Source: Megalobrama amblycephala
Taxonomy: Eukaryota > Chordata > Actinopteri > Cypriniformes > Xenocyprididae
NCBI RefSeq assembly: GCF_018812025.1
Contig: NC_063051.1
Span: 5,271,896-5,335,895 of the forward strand
Length of the DNA stretch: 64,000 bases
Reading direction: 5' to 3'
A program made the translations under genes and the position numbers. Below are positions 63,222 through 64,000 of this stretch, one piece after another (positions within the stretch are counted from its first letter, which is position 1; each line of letters begins with the position of its first letter). The notes below the pieces were generated by a model. It did not search any database. It had not been told where the DNA came from and saw only the letters and a list, made by a program, of their open reading frames with translations.

Positions 63222-63987
63222 ACACTGTAAAAAATGACCGTGATTTTAACAGTAAAAGACTGTAAAAATGCTGCGGTGAAAAACTGTCAATTGGTTTACA
63301 GAAAGTTTCCGTACTATATACGGTGAATAACTGTAATAGATCTAACGGTACATTTAATGTAATTTTACAGTAAAATACCATTAAATTCACAGTTTTTGGA
63401 AGTGAAAAATAACAATTCATTGTAAAATTTACAGTGAAAAACCGTAAATTGACATTCCCACAATTCCCTGCTTGACACTTCACATTTGATATATTTTCAT
63501 TGAAATAACTCTGTTTCTTCTTAGTTTTTCTCATTTTTTTCTAATCAGTTATGTACATTAGGGTTTTATGTTACATCTAATGTTGTTAAATTAATGTTTA
63601 TTGCATTTTTAAAATTTCATGCATGTTATGATGGTGTTTAGTGTGTGTGTGTGTGTGAATGACACTGTGTGCACCACCTTCTATATGTTAGTGTTGTCCT
63701 TCTCAGCTTGTGGAAAAGCTGCTTGTGATGAACTTTGATTCATCATGTGACTCTTATCACCACTGTGTTTGGTGACTGTCAGTGTATTATAAAGGTACAA
63801 AACAGATATTAGTACTTCATTAGGTTGGTAAATTAACATTATATCAGTTAATGAAATACGTTATTTTACCGTAAATTTAACAGATTTTTTTTTTTACATT
63901 GCTACTGTATTTTTTACGGTAAAGTTCTGGCAACCACAGCTGCTGATTTTTTACCGTAAATTTTACTGGGATTTTTTTTTACAGTGT
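63222..63987. mobile_element. MITE with ACACTGTAAAAAA ends
   Basis: Left ACACTGTAAAAAATGACCG and right TTTTTTTTACAGTGT are inverse, with TA edges shared with the neighbouring element. The interior is dominated by TTTTAC(A/C)GTAAA-like units, and a (GT)n run is at about 63641-63657. Confidence 0.7.
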
Positions 63988-64000
63988 AGCATTAGATGCA

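Overview
The window is a piece of a teleost genome, most likely a carp-like cyprinid. The evidence is one intron-rich vertebrate gene, AT-rich introns full of microsatellites, and many copies of the short TTAA-flanked and hAT-like elements typical of cyprinid genomes (for example termini reading AGGGATAGTTCACCC). No RNA gene, CRISPR array or bacterial-type operon was seen.

There is one cellular protein-coding gene, on the + strand, from a signal-peptide exon at 742-936 to a stop codon at 48481-48483. Joining exons by splice sites and phase gives an L1-family neural adhesion protein: signal peptide, six Ig domains, five fibronectin type III (FN3) domains, one transmembrane helix and a short cytoplasmic tail. 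Conserved stretches identify it as CHL1 (close homolog of L1). I cannot tell chl1a from chl1b. The 26 firm coding exons give a continuous reading frame of 1237 codons plus stop. Three further phase-1/phase-1 candidate exons (45, 30 and 75 nt) would raise this to 1287. Every extracellular domain is encoded by two exons. Upstream non-coding exons and the promoter are probably outside the window.

Introns and the 15.5 kb downstream of the stop are dominated by mobile DNA. The main groups are: (i) four copies of a ~960-bp TTAA-flanked element with a perfect 22-bp palindrome (1830-2795, 21273-22228, 51471-52431, 56354-57310); (ii) a group of TTAA elements with AGGRWTAGTTCAC-like ends, one of which (33741-35173) has ~500-bp inverted repeats around a THAP-domain first exon; (iii) a decayed Penelope-like retroelement on the - strand (about 33590-36709) into which that THAP element is inserted; (iv) a Tc1-type transposon with a broken transposase (45241-46778); (v) several hAT-type fold-back elements with 8-bp target duplications; (vi) a very small LTR-like element at 13084-13430 with a 42-bp interior and a tRNA-His-type primer-binding site; (vii) an L2-type LINE/SINE 3' tail at about 52468-52738. 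The region 59140-62770 has no recognisable gene or repeat.

The points most worth a second look are the THAP-bearing long-inverted-repeat element and its nesting, the miniature LTR element with tRNA-like LTR modules, the complete fifth FN3 domain with candidate Ser/Thr-rich mini-exons in front of it, and a 100-bp (TATTA)n tract 18 nt from an Ig3 splice acceptor.
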